Origin: Pseudomonadota bacterium
GTDB taxonomy: Bacteria; Pseudomonadota; Alphaproteobacteria; Geminicoccales; Geminicoccaceae
DNA: 64,000 bases
Direction: 5' to 3'
NCBI GenBank assembly: GCA_030549795.1
Contig: JAUQQO010000037.1
Location: forward strand, 1-64,000
Made by a program: the position numbers and the translations under genes. Below the pieces are notes generated by a model that saw only the letters and a list, made by a program, of their open reading frames with translations, had not been told where the DNA came from and searched no databases. Shown here piece after piece: positions 34,104 through 43,843 of this stretch. Within the stretch, counting starts at the first letter, position 1. Each line of letters opens with the position of its first letter.

Positions 34104-35051
34104 TTACTCCTGGGGCCGGGCGGCCGTGCCGCCCTTGAGGTTGAACACCCGCACTGGGCTCAGCTCCGAACCGGCAAGGCGCGCGAGGGCGACGAGCTCG
34201 CCCGCGTGCAGGACCTTAAGGGTCGTTCCATCCTCCGCGCTCTCGCCCAAAAGCCTCGGGGAGATGCGGATGGATTGACCGCTTCGGAGCCGTTCCGCCT
34301 GCGGTTCGGTGACGGCGAGCGTCGGGATGCCGGCCAACGCCGTCGCCACCGGGATCAGCGCCTGGGGCAGCGAGTCCTCTTCGACCAGCCGCTCCAGGGT
34401 CTCAAGCGTGATCGCGCGGTCGAGCCCAAAGGGCCCGACCGCAAGGCGCCGCAGTTCCGCGACATGCGCATAACAGCCGAGCAGTTCGCCGAGATCGCGG
34501 GCAAGAGCCCGCACATAAGCGCCCTTGCCACAGATCATCTCGAAGGTGGCGTGATCGGGATCCGGTCGCGCCACGAGCTCGAGCAGGTCGATGCGCACCG
34601 GGCGCGGCTCGAGCTGGACCGGCTCGCCGCGGCGGGCGAGATCATACGCGCGCTCGCCCTTCACCTTGACCGCCGCGAAGGTGGGCGGGCGCTGCATGAT
34701 GGTACCCCGAAAATGCGGCAGGGCAGCGAGGATCTCGGCATCCGTAGGCCGCTTGGAACTGGTCGCGATCACGCGGCCCTCGGCGTCGTCGGTATCGCGC
34801 GCCTCACCCAAGCGTAAGGTGAAGAGATAGCGCTTAGGCGCGTCCATGACGAACTGCACGGTCTTGGTCGCTTCGCCCAGCGCCACGGGCAGAACACCGG
34901 TAGCAAGTGGGTCGAGCGTTCCGCCATGGCCCACTTTCTCGGCTCGCGTGATCTTCTTGACCCGGTTGACCACCTCGGTCGAGGTGTCGCCGCGGGCCTT
35001 GTCGATCACGAGCCAGCCGTGCAGGGGGCGGCCCTTAGCTTTGCGGCTCAT
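34104..35051 (-). CDS. truB: tRNA pseudouridine-55 synthase
   Basis: The 315-residue protein starts at ATG 35051, inside the end of rbfA (17-bp overlap). It holds the N-terminal [20 protein letters not shown], the catalytic block [20 protein letters not shown] (nucleophile Asp), [20 protein letters not shown], and the motif [18 protein letters not shown]-terminal PUA-like region follows. It makes pseudouridine 55 in the T-loop of tRNAs and also acts as an RNA chaperone. Confidence 0.95.
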   Translation of the reverse strand: MSRKAKGRPLHGWLVIDKARGDTSTEVVNRVKKITRAEKVGHGGTLDPLATGVLPVALGEATKTVQFVMDAPKRYLFTLRLGEARDTDDAEGRVIATSSKRPTDAEILAALPHFRGTIMQRPPTFAAVKVKGERAYDLARRGEPVQLEPRPVRIDLLELVARPDPDHATFEMICGKGAYVRALARDLGELLGCYAHVAELRRLAVGPFGLDRAITLETLERLVEEDSLPQALIPVATALAGIPTLAVTEPQAERLRSGQSIRISPRLLGESAEDGTTLKVLHAGELVALARLAGSELSPVRVFNLKGGTAARPQE

Positions 35052-35463
35052 CCGCGTCCTCCGCGGCTTTAGGCGCAAGCCGCGCGCGTTCGTCGGCTAA
35101 GAGCTGCTCCACCCGGTGCGCGCGCTCGAACAAGGTATCGGGAACGAACTCGAGCTTGGGCGCATATTTGAGGTGCATGGCGCGCGTCACCCAACCGGAA
35201 AGCCAGGGAGCGGCGCGCGTAAGCGCAGCGAGGACCTCGGGCGAGAGCGGCTTGCCCAGTTCAGTTGCGAACACCCGGGCGTGCTTGAGGTCACGGCTTA
35301 TCCGCACCTCGGCGACGGTGACACTTTTACCCTCAAGGCGCGGGTCGCGGATCGCGCCGCGCATGAGCGCTTCTGCGATCAGGTGACGGATTTGTTCGGC
35401 GACCCGCAACTGGCGCTGAGAGGGCTCCTCGCGCGGATCGCGCAGCTCAGATCGTGCGGGCAA
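35035..35463 (-). CDS. rbfA: Ribosome-binding factor A
   Basis: The 142-residue protein has the RbfA signature [39 protein letters not shown] and the C-terminal [20 protein letters not shown]. It is a KH-type 30S maturation factor. The start is TTG 35463, 17 bp inside the infB end, with GAGG upstream; no ATG or GTG fits the family start, so this rare start codon is required. The gene sits between infB and truB as usual. Confidence 0.93.
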   Translation of the reverse strand: MPARSELRDPREEPSQRQLRVAEQIRHLIAEALMRGAIRDPRLEGKSVTVAEVRISRDLKHARVFATELGKPLSPEVLAALTRAAPWLSGWVTRAMHLKYAPKLEFVPDTLFERAHRVEQLLADERARLAPKAAEDADEPQS

Positions 35464-38400
35464 CCTCTTGTACCTCGTAAGCCTCGATCACGTCGCCTTG
35501 ACGGATGTCCTGATAGCCATCGAGCGCCATACCGCACTCGAAGCCTTCCTTGACCTCGCGGACGTCCTCTTTGAAGCGCCGCAAGGAAGCGAGCGTACCA
35601 TCGAAGATCACCACATTGTCGCGCAACAGGCGCACGCGGGCACCGCGCTTGATGACGCCATCGGTGACCATACAACCCGCCACTTTGCCCACTTTCGAGA
35701 TGTTGAACACCTCGCGGATCTCGGCATGGCCGAGCACGATTTCCTTCGACTCCGGCGCGAGCATGCCGGAGAGGATGTTCTTCACATCGTCCAAGAGCTC
35801 GTAGATGATCGAATAATAGCGGATCTCGACGCCCACCTGCTTGGCCAGCTCCCGCGCCGGCGCGTTGGCGCGCACATTGAAGCCGAGGATGAGCGCCTTG
35901 CTGGCTTGCGCGAGCACGACGTCGCTCTCGGTGATCGCCCCCACCCCACCGTGGAGGACGCGCACCGAGACTTCCTCGGTCGCGAGCTTCTGGAGGCCGG
36001 CGGAGATCGCTTCGAGCGAGCCGTGCACGTCTGTTTTGACCACCACCGGCAGCTCGCGGACCGCGCCCTCCTTGATGCCCTTGAACATCTCTTCAAGCGA
36101 AGTGGGCTTGGGAGCCAAGGCTGCGAGCTGCGCCTGCTCGCGCTTCTTGCGCTGGCGGTATTCGGCGATATCGCGCGCCCGCTTCTCGCTCTCCACCACC
36201 TGCAGCCGGTCGCCGGGCTCGGGCACCCCATCCAGGCCGAGCACCTCGACCGGCGTTGAGGGGCCGGCTTGCGGGACGATGTGACCGCGATCGTCAATGA
36301 GCGCCCGCACGCGACCCCAATGCGCCCCGACGATGACGATGTCCCCCTGCTTGAGGGTGCCGTTTTGCACCAGCACCGTGCACACCGGGCCACGGCCGCG
36401 ATCGAGCTTGGCCTCGATCACCGTACCGCGCGCCTCGCGGTTGGGATTGGCCTTGAGCTCTAAGAGTTCGGCCTGCAGCTGGATCGCCTCGATGAGCTTC
36501 TCGAGGCCGATCTTTTTGGTCGCGCTCACCGGCACCGCGAGCACATCACCACCGAAGTCTTCGACCACGACCTCGTGCGCCAAGAGCTCCTGCTTGACTC
36601 GATCGGGGTTGGCCTCCGGTTTGTCGATCTTGTTGATCGCCACCACGATCGGAACGTTCGCGGCCTTGGCGTGGCGGATGGCTTCGATCGTCTGCGGCAT
36701 CACACCGTCATCGGCGGCCACCACGAGCACGACGATATCAGTGACCTGGGCTCCGCGCGCCCGCATCGCGGTGAAGGCGGCGTGACCGGGCGTGTCGATG
36801 AAGGTCACCGGCATGCCACTGCCGATGTCCACCTGATAGGCGCCGATGTGCTGGGTGATGCCGCCGGCTTCGTGCGCCGCCACGTCGGCGTTGCGCAGCG
36901 CGTCCAAAAGCGAAGTCTTGCCGTGGTCGACATGGCCCATGACGGTGACCACGGGCGGTCGCGGCACGAGGTCCTCGGGCCGGTCGGGCGCGCCCTCGAG
37001 CCCCTCTTCGACATCCGCTTCCGAGACCCGCTTCACCTTGTGGCCGAACTCGGTGACCACGAGCTCGGCGGTGTCGGCGTCGATCACCTGATTGATGGTC
37101 GCCATAAGGCCCATCTTCATAAGGGCCTTGATCACCTCCGCGCCGCGCACCGCCATGCGGTTGGCGAGCTCCTGCACGGTGATCGATTCGGGCAGCACGA
37201 CCTCGCGCACCACCGGCTGTTGCTCGTGCACTTGCGCCTGTTGCCGCTGGCGCTGGACGTGGCGCCTGAAGGCGGCGAGGCTGCGCACCCGCTCTTCTTC
37301 TTCCTCGCCGTCGAGCACGACACGGATCGGACGCGACTTCTCCTCGCGCAAAGGCTTAAGCGACGGCCGCGACTTCGCCTTGAGCTTGCCGCGCCGGACC
37401 TCGCCTTCTTCCTCCGCCTCGAGCGCCTCGAGGTCCTCTTTCGCCGACTTCGACGGTGCTGCGGCCGGCTTGCTCGCCTTCTCCGCCTCGCGTGCCCGCC
37501 GCTCTTCTTCCTCGAGCAGTTTGCGCGCGAGTTCTTCCGCCCGCCGGCGAGCCTCCTCTTCGGCGCGCTTGCGCGCTTCCTCTTCCGCCTTGCGGCGCGC
37601 TGCCGCCTCCTCTTCGGCGCGTCGCCGCGCCGCCTCCTCGGCCGCCCGACGGGCCAGTTCTTCCGCCCGCCGCCGGGCCTCCTCCTCCGCCTTCTTGGCC
37701 TCGGCCAGGGCGCGAAGGCGGCTCTGTTTCTCCTCTTCGGTGAGGGATTTGAGCACCACGTGGCGGCGCACCGGTGCGCCGGGGGCGGGCTGCGCAGGCC
37801 GCGGCGTCGGGCGCGGTGCCCCGGCGGCCGGCTGCGGGCGCGCTTGCGCCGGTGCGGCGGGACGAGCCGGGGCCGCTGCGGTCGCTGCCGGAGCCGAAGG
37901 CGTCGCCGCTTCCGCCGCCCGAGGCGGAGCCGCCTCGGCGGCTTTCGCCGTTACCCCTTGCGCGGGCTCGGCAGGGCGCGGAGCTTCCGCAGGTGTGGCC
38001 TCGCGCGGCGGCACGGCTGCCGCCGGCGCAGTCGCCGGGGCTGCCGCAGCTGCGGCGGGCGTGGGCGCTTCGCTCGGCTTCGCCGCCTCGCCCGCGGGCG
38101 CAGTCGGCGCCGCCGCACCCGGGCTCGGCGGGGTCGGTGCGGCCGGGCTCGCAGGCATCGGAGCAGCCGGCGGGCTCGGGGGTGTCGGCGCGGCCGGCGG
38201 CGCCGAGGGAGCGGCGGGGGCGCGCGCCGTAGCCGGGGTGACCGGCTGGATCACCGTGGGGCCAGAAGGCCGTACGACCGTGGGCCGCGGCGCCGGCGCT
38301 GCCGGTCGCGGGGGAGTAGCCGGCGTCGCCGCCGCTGCAGGAGCTGTGGGCGCGGCCGGCGCAGCCGGTGGAGTGGGCGCACTCGGGGCGGCAAGACCCG

Positions 38401-38578
38401 GACGGCCGGTGAGCGTACGGCTGCGCTTGACCTCGACCGCCACCGCCTTGCTGCGGCCGTGGCTGAAGCTCTGGCGGACGATGCCGCTTTCGACCGTCTT
38501 TTTGAGTTCGATGCGCGGTGTTACCGGCCTGGCGATGCCGATCCGCGGGTTCTTGTCCTCGCTCTTCGCATCCGTCAT
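35447..38578 (-). CDS. infB: Translation initiation factor IF-2
   Basis: The 1043-residue protein has a very long N-terminal region: a Pro/Ala-rich low-complexity stretch (about 50-270) and then a charged helix of repeated RRRAEE-like units (about 290-380). The IF2_N helix [20 protein letters not shown] precedes the GTPase domain from ~545, with G1 GHVDHGKT, G3 DTPGHAAF and G4 NKID, followed by domains II, III and C. It brings fMet-tRNA to the 30S subunit. ATG 38578 overlaps the upstream stop (ATGA). Further in-frame starts could give shorter isoforms, as in E. coli, but no internal site stands out. Confidence 0.97.
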   Translation of the reverse strand: MTDAKSEDKNPRIGIARPVTPRIELKKTVESGIVRQSFSHGRSKAVAVEVKRSRTLTGRPGLAAPSAPTPPAAPAAPTAPAAAATPATPPRPAAPAPRPTVVRPSGPTVIQPVTPATARAPAAPSAPPAAPTPPSPPAAPMPASPAAPTPPSPGAAAPTAPAGEAAKPSEAPTPAAAAAAPATAPAAAVPPREATPAEAPRPAEPAQGVTAKAAEAAPPRAAEAATPSAPAATAAAPARPAAPAQARPQPAAGAPRPTPRPAQPAPGAPVRRHVVLKSLTEEEKQSRLRALAEAKKAEEEARRRAEELARRAAEEAARRRAEEEAAARRKAEEEARKRAEEEARRRAEELARKLLEEEERRAREAEKASKPAAAPSKSAKEDLEALEAEEEGEVRRGKLKAKSRPSLKPLREEKSRPIRVVLDGEEEEERVRSLAAFRRHVQRQRQQAQVHEQQPVVREVVLPESITVQELANRMAVRGAEVIKALMKMGLMATINQVIDADTAELVVTEFGHKVKRVSEADVEEGLEGAPDRPEDLVPRPPVVTVMGHVDHGKTSLLDALRNADVAAHEAGGITQHIGAYQVDIGSGMPVTFIDTPGHAAFTAMRARGAQVTDIVVLVVAADDGVMPQTIEAIRHAKAANVPIVVAINKIDKPEANPDRVKQELLAHEVVVEDFGGDVLAVPVSATKKIGLEKLIEAIQLQAELLELKANPNREARGTVIEAKLDRGRGPVCTVLVQNGTLKQGDIVIVGAHWGRVRALIDDRGHIVPQAGPSTPVEVLGLDGVPEPGDRLQVVESEKRARDIAEYRQRKKREQAQLAALAPKPTSLEEMFKGIKEGAVRELPVVVKTDVHGSLEAISAGLQKLATEEVSVRVLHGGVGAITESDVVLAQASKALILGFNVRANAPARELAKQVGVEIRYYSIIYELLDDVKNILSGMLAPESKEIVLGHAEIREVFNISKVGKVAGCMVTDGVIKRGARVRLLRDNVVIFDGTLASLRRFKEDVREVKEGFECGMALDGYQDIRQGDVIEAYEVQEVARTI

Positions 38579-39219
38579 CGATCGTCACCGCCCACTTGAG
38601 TTCCGTTTCCGTCGCCGCGCTCTTCGCCGAGTACCCCCGCAAGCCGCAAGAGCTCGCGGATCAACCGCTCGGCAAGTCCGCTTCGGGTCACCGCGACATA
38701 AGTGAGTTCGTCCCGCCCGAGGGCGCGCCCGAGTCCCTCCCGAGAGAGCAGGCGGAACACGGGCACCCCTTTTGCGAGCCGCTCGAGCCTCTTGGCCTCG
38801 CTGCCGGCATCGCGGGCGATCAGTAGCACCGCCACGATACCTTTGCGCAGCGCCGCTTCCACCTGATCGTGTCCGGCCACCGCGAATCCGGCCCGCCGAG
38901 CGAGCCCCAATAGCTCAAGACAGCGCTGCCTAAGCCCGCTCTCGATGTGCTCTAAAAGCTGCGGATCCGTCCGCACCGGCGCGCGGACCGCCTTGGCGAA
39001 GGCGTTCTTGCGGATCGCCTCGATCAGCCGCGACCGCTCCGCTTCCACCCACAGACCGCGGCCGCCCAGACGCTCGGCGAGGTCGGGAACCACACCGCCG
39101 TCCGGGGCGAGGACAAAGCGGATCATCCGTGCGCGATCGCCTTCGCTCCGCGACACCACGGAGCGGCGACGGCCGCGGGGGGCCTGCTCGGATTCGAGGA
39201 GGATGGCTTCTGCGCTCAC
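38575..39219 (-). CDS. YlxR (DUF448) / L7Ae-like RNA-binding protein
   Basis: The 214-residue protein fuses a YlxR domain ([20 protein letters not shown], then [11 protein letters not shown]) to an L7Ae/YlxQ-like domain ([41 protein letters not shown]). Such proteins sit between nusA and infB across bacteria and are thought to bind RNA; their precise role is unresolved. The usual ARGRxVPK-type YlxR N-terminus is only partly retained. GTG 39219 overlaps the nusA stop (GTGA), and its own stop overlaps the infB ATG, so three genes are translationally chained. Confidence 0.88.
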   Translation of the reverse strand: MSAEAILLESEQAPRGRRRSVVSRSEGDRARMIRFVLAPDGGVVPDLAERLGGRGLWVEAERSRLIEAIRKNAFAKAVRAPVRTDPQLLEHIESGLRQRCLELLGLARRAGFAVAGHDQVEAALRKGIVAVLLIARDAGSEAKRLERLAKGVPVFRLLSREGLGRALGRDELTYVAVTRSGLAERLIRELLRLAGVLGEERGDGNGTQVGGDDR

Positions 39220-40754
39220 GCCGACGCCGACACCTCCGCGGCTTCGCTCGGCGTCACCCATCCGAGACGGACGCGCGCGTCCATCACGATCGCACCCGCT
39301 TCGGCTTCGGACAGCCCCGAGCCCGGCAACATCTCAGCGAGCTCATCACCCGCGAGATCAGCCAAGTCTTCGAGCGACTTGATGCCCTGCCGAGCGAGCT
39401 TGATGATCGTCTCGAGATCAAGCCGCTCGTAGTTCAAAAGATCCTCCTTAACACCCAGTTCCTTGGCTTCGGCCTCAAGCGCCTGCCGCCGCTCCTCGAG
39501 CCAGCTGCGCGCCCGTTCCTTCAAGGCCTGGGCGATCTCCTCATCGAAGCCTTCGATGCGCGCAAGCTCCTCTTCCGGCACCAGCGCCAGCTCCTCGATC
39601 GAGCTGATGCCCTCGCTCACCAACAGCTGGGCGATCACCTCATCGACGTTCAAGGCGTTCACGAACAGTTCGGTGAGCTCCTTGAATTCGCGCTGGCGCC
39701 GCTCGGAATCCTCGCTCTCGGAGATGATGTCGATGTCCCAACCGGTGAGCTGGCTCGCAAGCCGCACGTTCTGACCACGGCGGCCGATGGCGATGTGCTG
39801 CATGTGGTCGGGCACGATCACCTCGATCCGCTTGGCCTCCGGATCGAGCACCACCTTCGAGACTTCCGCTGGTGCCAGGGCGTTGCACACGAAGGTAGCG
39901 GGATCGGGCGACCAGGGGATGATGTCCACTTTCTCGCCGCCGAGCTCTTGCACCACCGCCTGCACGCGCGAGCCACGCATGCCAACACAGGCACCCACCG
40001 GATCAATGCTGCTGTCGCGGGAATAGACGGCGATCTTGGCGCGCGAGCCGGGATCGCGGGCACAGGCCTTGATCTCGATGATGCCGTCGTAGATCTCCGG
40101 GACTTCTTGCTCGAACAGCTTGATCATGAAGCCCGGATGCGTCCTAGAGAGAAAGATCTGCGGACCACGGCTCTCGTGGCGAACATCGTAGATATAGGCA
40201 CGAATTCGGTCTTTGACGTGGAAGATCTCACGCGGGATCATCTCGTCGTGACGCAGGAAGGCCTCCGCCCGTCCGAGGTCGACGAGGATGCCCGAGCGAT
40301 CGACGCGTTTGACTTCGCCTACCACGATCTCGCCGATGCGGTCTTTATATTCATTATACTGCCGTTCGCGCTCGGCGTCGCGCACCTTCTGCACGATCAC
40401 CTGCTTGGCGCTCTGAGCGGCGATCCGCCCGAGGTCGATCGCCGGCAAGGGCTCCAGGATGTGATCGCCCAACTGCGCTGCCGGATTGCGCTCGCGCGCT
40501 TCCTCGAGCGTGATCTGCTTGGCCGGGTCTTCGACCTTCTCGACCACCGCGAGCTCGCGATAGAGCCTGATCTCTCCGGTGCGCCGATCGATTTCGGCGA
40601 CGATCTCGTGCTCCATTCCGTACTTGCGGCGCGCAGCGGTCTGGATCGCCTGCTCCATGGCGGCGATCACCTCGCCCGTGCTGATTCCCTTTTCTTGGGC
40701 GACCGCCTCGGCTACCCGCAGGATCTCGCCGCGGCCGAACCCGGTGCTCTCCAT
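39216..40754 (-). CDS. nusA: Transcription termination/antitermination factor NusA
   Basis: The 512-residue protein shows the N-terminal polymerase-binding domain (TGEVIAAMEQAIQTAARRKY), S1 domain (GEIVVGEVKRVDRSGILVDL), two KH domains (CVGMRGSRVQAVVQELGGEK, IAIGRRGQNVRLASQLTGWD) and two C-terminal acidic repeats (LVSEGISSIEELALVPEEEL and LARQGIKSLEDLADLAGDEL). It modulates pausing, termination and rRNA antitermination. It follows rimP by 15 bp. Confidence 0.97.
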   Translation of the reverse strand: MESTGFGRGEILRVAEAVAQEKGISTGEVIAAMEQAIQTAARRKYGMEHEIVAEIDRRTGEIRLYRELAVVEKVEDPAKQITLEEARERNPAAQLGDHILEPLPAIDLGRIAAQSAKQVIVQKVRDAERERQYNEYKDRIGEIVVGEVKRVDRSGILVDLGRAEAFLRHDEMIPREIFHVKDRIRAYIYDVRHESRGPQIFLSRTHPGFMIKLFEQEVPEIYDGIIEIKACARDPGSRAKIAVYSRDSSIDPVGACVGMRGSRVQAVVQELGGEKVDIIPWSPDPATFVCNALAPAEVSKVVLDPEAKRIEVIVPDHMQHIAIGRRGQNVRLASQLTGWDIDIISESEDSERRQREFKELTELFVNALNVDEVIAQLLVSEGISSIEELALVPEEELARIEGFDEEIAQALKERARSWLEERRQALEAEAKELGVKEDLLNYERLDLETIIKLARQGIKSLEDLADLAGDELAEMLPGSGLSEAEAGAIVMDARVRLGWVTPSEAAEVSASA

Positions 40755-40769
40755 ACCCCTAGCTCTCCT

Positions 40770-41270
40770 TTACAGGCGGGATCGCCGACCGCGCGCCGCA
40801 CCCGCTGCCTCTCGCACCAGCCGCGCCCGGCGCACCGAGGCAAGGGGCACGACCACCGTGCCCGCGTCCGTCTCGAGGGTGACGTCCGTCCCATCACACG
40901 CCCGGATCACTCCGGTGAAGCGGCGGCGCCCCGCGATCGGCTCCGTCGTCTCCACCCGCGCCCGCTGGCCCGCGAACCGACGGAAATGCTCGGCCGTGAC
41001 AAGCGGCCGCTCGATCCCGGGCGAGCTCACCTCGAGCCGGTAGGCTCGCGGAACCGGATCGGCGACATCGAGCACCGCCGAGAGCGCATGGCTGATCGCT
41101 GCGCAATCCTCCACGCTCATCGCGCGCGCAGGATCGACCGGCTCGGCGATCACCTGCAGAGTCGGCCGACCGCCTCCCATCAGGCGCACTTCGATGAGCT
41201 CGAATCCCATCGCGGCGAGCGTCGGTCGGACGAGCGCGGCGAGGTCGGTCGGAGACGAGATCCCTGTCAA
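40770..41270 (-). CDS. rimP: Ribosome maturation factor RimP
   Basis: The 166-residue protein contains LVRPTLAAMGFELIEVRLMG, the central signature SVEDCAAISHALSAVLDVAD, YRLEVSSPGIERPLVTAEHF and a C-terminal SH3-like domain. It is needed for 30S maturation. The apparent start is TTG 41270 without a good ribosome site; a short ATG frame of three codons overlaps just upstream. A stable hairpin in the leader may matter for expression. Confidence 0.93.
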   Translation of the reverse strand: MTGISSPTDLAALVRPTLAAMGFELIEVRLMGGGRPTLQVIAEPVDPARAMSVEDCAAISHALSAVLDVADPVPRAYRLEVSSPGIERPLVTAEHFRRFAGQRARVETTEPIAGRRRFTGVIRACDGTDVTLETDAGTVVVPLASVRRARLVREAAGAARGRRSRL

Positions 41271-41283
41271 ATGCGCATGCCAA

Positions 41284-41308
41284 AGAGAGCGGGTGCCGAC
41301 CCACTCTC
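41284..41308 (-). ncRNA. Stem-loop in the rimP-nusA leader
   Basis: In the minus-strand RNA, GAGAGUGGG (41308-41300) pairs with CCCGCUCUC (41293-41285) over nine base pairs around a 6-nt loop, then UUUGG follows. One pair is U.G, which works only in this strand's RNA and so supports leader function. It lies 14 bp before the rimP start. Comparable stem-loops precede rimP in other alphaproteobacteria as far as I recall; an attenuator feeding back from NusA is inferred. Confidence 0.55.
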
Positions 41309-41375
41309 CATTCTTACGGTACGAGTCGGAGCTGAGCGCAATATGGTCGCCACAACCGCTTCAGGCAAGCCCCGA

Positions 41376-42116
41376 TCACGCCTCGCTTCGCCGCAGGAAG
41401 CGGAAATAGACGGGCTTGCGACCGGCTGCCAAAGCCTTCCTCTCGTAGCGGGTGAGCGGTCGATCCGGCCAAGGCGTGCGCCAGTCGGCCGCCCGTTCGG
41501 CACACCAGATCAGCCGTGGCTCAGCCAAAAGCGCCGCGAGCATCCAGCGTGCATAGCCAGGGTCATCAGTCGCCAGGCGCAGCTCGCCTTCCGGCTCGAG
41601 GATGCGGGCGAATTCGGCCACTGTCTCGCGGTTGACCAGGCGCCGCTTGTGGTGGCGCGTCTTGGGCCAGGGATCGGGAAACAGGACGTCGATGCGGCGG
41701 ATGCTCGCATCCGGCAGAACCGGCAACAGCAAGCGGGCGTCGTCGACGAGGATGCGGATGTTGTCGAGGCCGCGGGCCGCGATCGCGGAAAGAAGACGTG
41801 CTACCCCACCCACGAACGGCTCGACGCCGATGAAGCCGAGCTCGGGATGCGCCGCGGCTTCCGCCTCGAGATGCTCACCCGCACCAAAGCCGATCTCGAG
41901 GCGCACCGCCGCGACGGGACGAGAGAAGAGCGCGCGCGGATCGAGATGTCCGCTCGCGGGAAGGGTGATGGCGAGCTTGGGCAACAGCTCCTCGAGCAGC
42001 CGCTTGCGGCCGGGGCGCAGCCGATGGCCGACGCGGCGGCCGTAGAGGAGCCGTTGCGGCGGACCCGCGCGCAGCGCGTCAGTTGAAGGCGCGCCTGAGC
42101 TCGTCGACGAGGTCAC
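41376..42116 (-). CDS. trmB: tRNA (guanine-N7-)-methyltransferase
   Basis: The protein has ~246 residues. Family motifs: [20 protein letters not shown] at the N-terminus, the SAM site [35 protein letters not shown], the hallmark [20 protein letters not shown], and [15 protein letters not shown]. It methylates G46 of tRNA. The start is uncertain: GTG 42116 gives a 38-bp overlap with metK and has GGGAG four bases upstream; there is no ATG between it and the first conserved motif. The frame is open far upstream without family similarity. Confidence 0.92.
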   Translation of the reverse strand: MTSSTSSGAPSTDALRAGPPQRLLYGRRVGHRLRPGRKRLLEELLPKLAITLPASGHLDPRALFSRPVAAVRLEIGFGAGEHLEAEAAAHPELGFIGVEPFVGGVARLLSAIAARGLDNIRILVDDARLLLPVLPDASIRRIDVLFPDPWPKTRHHKRRLVNRETVAEFARILEPEGELRLATDDPGYARWMLAALLAEPRLIWCAERAADWRTPWPDRPLTRYERKALAAGRKPVYFRFLRRSEA

Positions 42117-43254
42117 GACGCTCCCAGGAGAATCCGCCGTCGCTTTCGGGCGGACGACCGAAGTGACCATAGGCTGCGGTGCGCGCGTAGATCGGACGCG
42201 AGAGCCCGAGATGGCGCCGAATACCGCGCGGCGAGAGATCGACGAGCTCCCGCAACACCCGCGCGAGCCGCTCCTCGTCGACCTCCCCGGTGCCGAGGGT
42301 GTCGACATAGAGCGAGAGCGGCTTGCTCACGCCGATCGCATAGGCGACCTGGATCAAACATTTCTTGGCGAGACCCGCGGCCACCACGTTCTTGGCGAGA
42401 TAGCGCATGGCATAGGCGGCGGAGCGGTCGACCTTGGTCGGATCCTTGCCCGAGAAGGCGCCACCGCCGTGCGGGGCGGCTCCGCCATAAGTGTCGACCA
42501 TGATCTTGCGCCCGGTCAGGCCGCAGTCGCCATCGGGCCCACCGATGACGAACTTGCCGGTCGGATTGACGTAGAAGGAGGACTCCGGACACATCCAACC
42601 CTCGGGCAGAGCGGCCAGCACATAGGGGCGGACGAGTTCCTTGACCTCGGCGGGAGTGAGGCCCTCGCGGTGTTGGGTCGAGACCACGATCGCCGTCGCC
42701 CCCACGGGCCGACCGTTGACGTAGCGCAGCGTCACCTGGCTCTTGGCATCGGGGCCAAGATCGGGGAGTTCACCCGCATGCCGCGCCGCCGAGATCCGCC
42801 GCAGGATCTCGTGCGCATAGTAGATGGGGGCCGGCATGAGCTCGGGCGTCTCGTCACAGGCATAGCCGAACATCATGCCTTGATCGCCCGCTCCTTCGTC
42901 CTTGCCCTCGGCAGCATCGACGCCCATGGCGATGTCCGGCGACTGCTCGTGCAACAGCACGTCGATCTGCGCGTGCTGCCAGTGGAAACCGGGCTGTTCA
43001 TAGCCGATCGCCTTGATCGCCATGCGCGCCGTATGGCGGATGAGATCGGGGGTGATGCGGCTGTTCGGACCCGGCCGGCACTCGCCTGCGATCACCACGC
43101 GGTTGGTGGTGGCAAGCGTCTCGCAGGCGACCCGCGCCTCCGGATATTCGGCGAGGAACAGGTCGAGGATTTCGTCCGAAATCCGATCGCAGACCTTGTC
43201 GGGGTGACCCTCGGAGACGGACTCGCTGGTGAAAAGGTAATCCTTAAGGGCCAT
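42079..43254 (-). CDS. metK: S-adenosylmethionine synthetase
   Basis: The 391-residue protein from ATG 43254 matches MetK throughout: [79 protein letters not shown], and the P-loop-like [20 protein letters not shown]. It makes SAM from ATP and methionine. The frame is open for 140 further codons upstream, but these are non-homologous. The 94-bp leader shows no SAM-riboswitch pattern I can recognise. Confidence 0.97.
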   Translation of the reverse strand: MALKDYLFTSESVSEGHPDKVCDRISDEILDLFLAEYPEARVACETLATTNRVVIAGECRPGPNSRITPDLIRHTARMAIKAIGYEQPGFHWQHAQIDVLLHEQSPDIAMGVDAAEGKDEGAGDQGMMFGYACDETPELMPAPIYYAHEILRRISAARHAGELPDLGPDAKSQVTLRYVNGRPVGATAIVVSTQHREGLTPAEVKELVRPYVLAALPEGWMCPESSFYVNPTGKFVIGGPDGDCGLTGRKIMVDTYGGAAPHGGGAFSGKDPTKVDRSAAYAMRYLAKNVVAAGLAKKCLIQVAYAIGVSKPLSLYVDTLGTGEVDEERLARVLRELVDLSPRGIRRHLGLSRPIYARTAAYGHFGRPPESDGGFSWERRDLVDELRRAFN

Positions 43255-43348
43255 TGCGAAGTAAGCTCCGAAGCGCGGCGCGACCAATGCGAACAAGGCA
43301 GAGCAGACGGCTCGCCGCCGGGCCTTAAGGCAGGATCTGAGCGCGGGG

Positions 43349-43843
43349 TCAAGCGGTGCTGCGCGTCTTCGCCGACGCCTCCGCATGCGCCGCGCTGACC
43401 GCCCGCACGAGCTCGAGCAACGCTCGCCTGAGCTCGGGATCGGCGATCGCGGTAAAGGCGCGTACGAGCTCGAGCGTTTCGCGACGATCGATCGCAGGCG
43501 GTGAGGGGGGTGCGGCCGACCGTCGCGGCGGATCGAACACGAAGCCGAAGCTCGGCTCGGCGAGGCCGGCGTTGAGAGCCGGATCGTGCGGCAGCGGCTC
43601 CTCGCGGAAGAACCAGCCCAAAGAAAGCCCCAGCGTGTTGGCGATGTCGGCCAGCCGGCCGACGGCGAGGCCACTTAAGCCGAGCTCGTATTTGCGGATC
43701 TGCTCGGTACTCAGCCCGAGGCGTGCGGCGAGTTGTCTGCGGCTCGTGCCGGTGAGAGCCCGTGCGAGGGCGAGACGTCGGCCGATCCCTTGCGCGACCG
43801 CGTCGGCGCCGGCTGCCTCGGATGCCGCTTTTCGATCGCCCAT
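43349..43843 (-). CDS. XRE-type helix-turn-helix regulator
   Basis: The 164-residue protein (ATG 43843, GGAG nine bases upstream; ATG 43870 also possible) has an N-terminal Cro/C1-type HTH at about 20-75: [40 protein letters not shown] and [16 protein letters not shown]. The C-terminal half is Pro-rich, followed by a helix. An HTH gene of this type between lnt and metK is conserved in alphaproteobacteria, so a link to methyl-group or envelope metabolism has been suggested by position only. Its first 133 bp overlap the end of lnt in another frame. Confidence 0.85.
   Translation of the reverse strand: MGDRKAASEAAGADAVAQGIGRRLALARALTGTSRRQLAARLGLSTEQIRKYELGLSGLAVGRLADIANTLGLSLGWFFREEPLPHDPALNAGLAEPSFGFVFDPPRRSAAPPSPPAIDRRETLELVRAFTAIADPELRRALLELVRAVSAAHAEASAKTRSTA

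Noticed and set aside
37456-38400. Low-complexity repeats as a possible tandem-repeat or CRISPR-like array
   Set aside because: They are codon-level repeats of Pro/Ala and RRAEE-type units inside infB, with no spacers or fixed unit length.
36575-38599. Plus-strand frame opposite infB with Arg/Gly/Ser-rich repeats
   Set aside because: The repeats are the antisense image of the Ala/Pro-rich and charged N-terminal region of IF-2.
39129-42086. 985-codon plus-strand open frame opposite nusA, rimP and trmB
   Set aside because: Long antisense frames are expected in high-GC coding DNA; the minus-strand genes have full family signatures.
43255-43348. SAM-responsive riboswitch before metK
   Set aside because: I compared the 94-bp leader with the SAM/SAH and SAM-II patterns known from alphaproteobacteria and saw no matching conserved core.
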